DNA of 14,871 bases from TH5896 sp050748485 (GTDB lineage: Archaea; Thermoproteota; Nitrososphaeria; Nitrososphaerales; Nitrososphaeraceae), in the NCBI GenBank assembly GCA_050748485.1, contig JBOGPP010000258.1:1-14871 (forward strand), given 5' to 3'. This document shows, in pieces, positions 14,593 through 14,871 of this stretch. The notes under the pieces were generated by a model. It saw nothing but the letters and a program-made list of their open reading frames with translations, was not told the DNA's origin and did no database searches. Numbering within the stretch: position 1 is the stretch's first letter; each line of letters starts with the position of its first letter. The position numbers were made by a program, and so were the translations under genes.

Positions 14593-14871
14593 ATGGAGAA
14601 TAACAGAATTTTGGTTGTTGATGATGAACCTGATCTTACTCAGGTTTCTACATTGGCTTTGGAGTACCATGGATTCAAAGTCGATTCATTTAACGACCCA
14701 CAAGAAGCATTATCAAAGTACAAGCCTGGTTTGTATGATTTAGTTATACTTGATATAAAAATGCCCAAGATGGATGGCTTTGAATTGTATCAGGAAATAA
14801 AAAAGAAAGATAACAACGCCAACGTTTGTTTTCTTACAGCAAGCGAACAATACTATGAAGAATTCAGAAAG
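14593..14871 (+). CDS. Response regulator receiver protein, partial at the window end
   Basis: ATG 14593 begins MENNRILVVDDEPDLTQV. Ninety-three residues are present before the window ends. The receiver domain has the acidic pocket D10/D11, phospho-acceptor D54 in DLVILDIKMPKMDG, and T82 in CFLTAS; the lysine strand lies beyond the edge. The start lies 2 nt after the ancestral stop of the kinase (14588-14590), so the two were one operon and this is its likely phosphorylation partner. The output domain, if any, is outside the window; many archaeal regulators of this type are receiver-only or receiver-plus-HTH. Confidence 0.9.
   Translation, partial: MENNRILVVDDEPDLTQVSTLALEYHGFKVDSFNDPQEALSKYKPGLYDLVILDIKMPKMDGFELYQEIKKKDNNANVCFLTASEQYYEEFRK

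Noticed and set aside
1..14871. CRISPR arrays, rRNA genes, transposases and toxin-antitoxin pairs.
   Set aside because: No regularly spaced repeats, rRNA-like sequence, transposase motif or toxin gene was seen.

Overview
The window looks like a chromosomal stretch of an ammonia-oxidising-type archaeon (Nitrososphaerota/Thaumarchaeota, most likely Nitrososphaerales). The evidence is an archaeal tRNA with a bulge-helix-bulge intron, TATA boxes spaced for leaderless or very short leaders, a histidine kinase of a type I associate with this phylum, and moderate-to-low GC. The genus assignment is inference; no rRNA or core gene is present to settle it.

Left end (1-4800): a tRNA-Pro(GGG) gene with a 19-nt intron in the anticodon stem is followed 52 nt later by a tyrosine recombinase. 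Next come a 55-residue AbrB-like DNA-binding protein and a long primase-polymerase/helicase replication gene. That gene is broken by one frameshift (about 2209-2246) and one in-frame TAA (3202-3204). A repeat-rich non-coding stretch (4351-4750) follows it. Together this resembles the integration and replication module of an integrated plasmid- or virus-like element sitting in the tRNA gene. The last 12 nt of the tRNA (116-127) recur exactly at 12642-12653, which would give an element of about 12.5 kb if that copy is attR.

Middle (4796-11932): the apparent cargo is five members of one uncharacterised protein family. Its marks are a tryptophan-rich helix (W-x-x-W-W-x-W type), a WFLAG/VYMI strand, a C-x-(I/V)-P-(A)-G or similar segment, and in three copies a DGYW...PL..G.H module. 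Two members are about 300 residues long with basic N-termini, are convergently arranged and have matching promoters. One has a signal peptide. Two are short, cytoplasmic and in tandem. A polytopic membrane protein with about nine helices lies among them. A 1.35-kb stretch without a convincing gene (6912-8262) separates the long pair from the rest.

Right end (12594-14871): after a non-coding region with two strong palindromes comes a two-component pair. The histidine kinase gene has a TATA box placed exactly for a leaderless TTG start, but carries a 1-nt frameshift near codon 24 and a TAA just before its final beta strand. The response regulator begins 2 nt after the ancestral kinase stop and runs off the window. 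With four lesions in two otherwise well preserved genes, this region is either decaying recently or the assembly contains errors.
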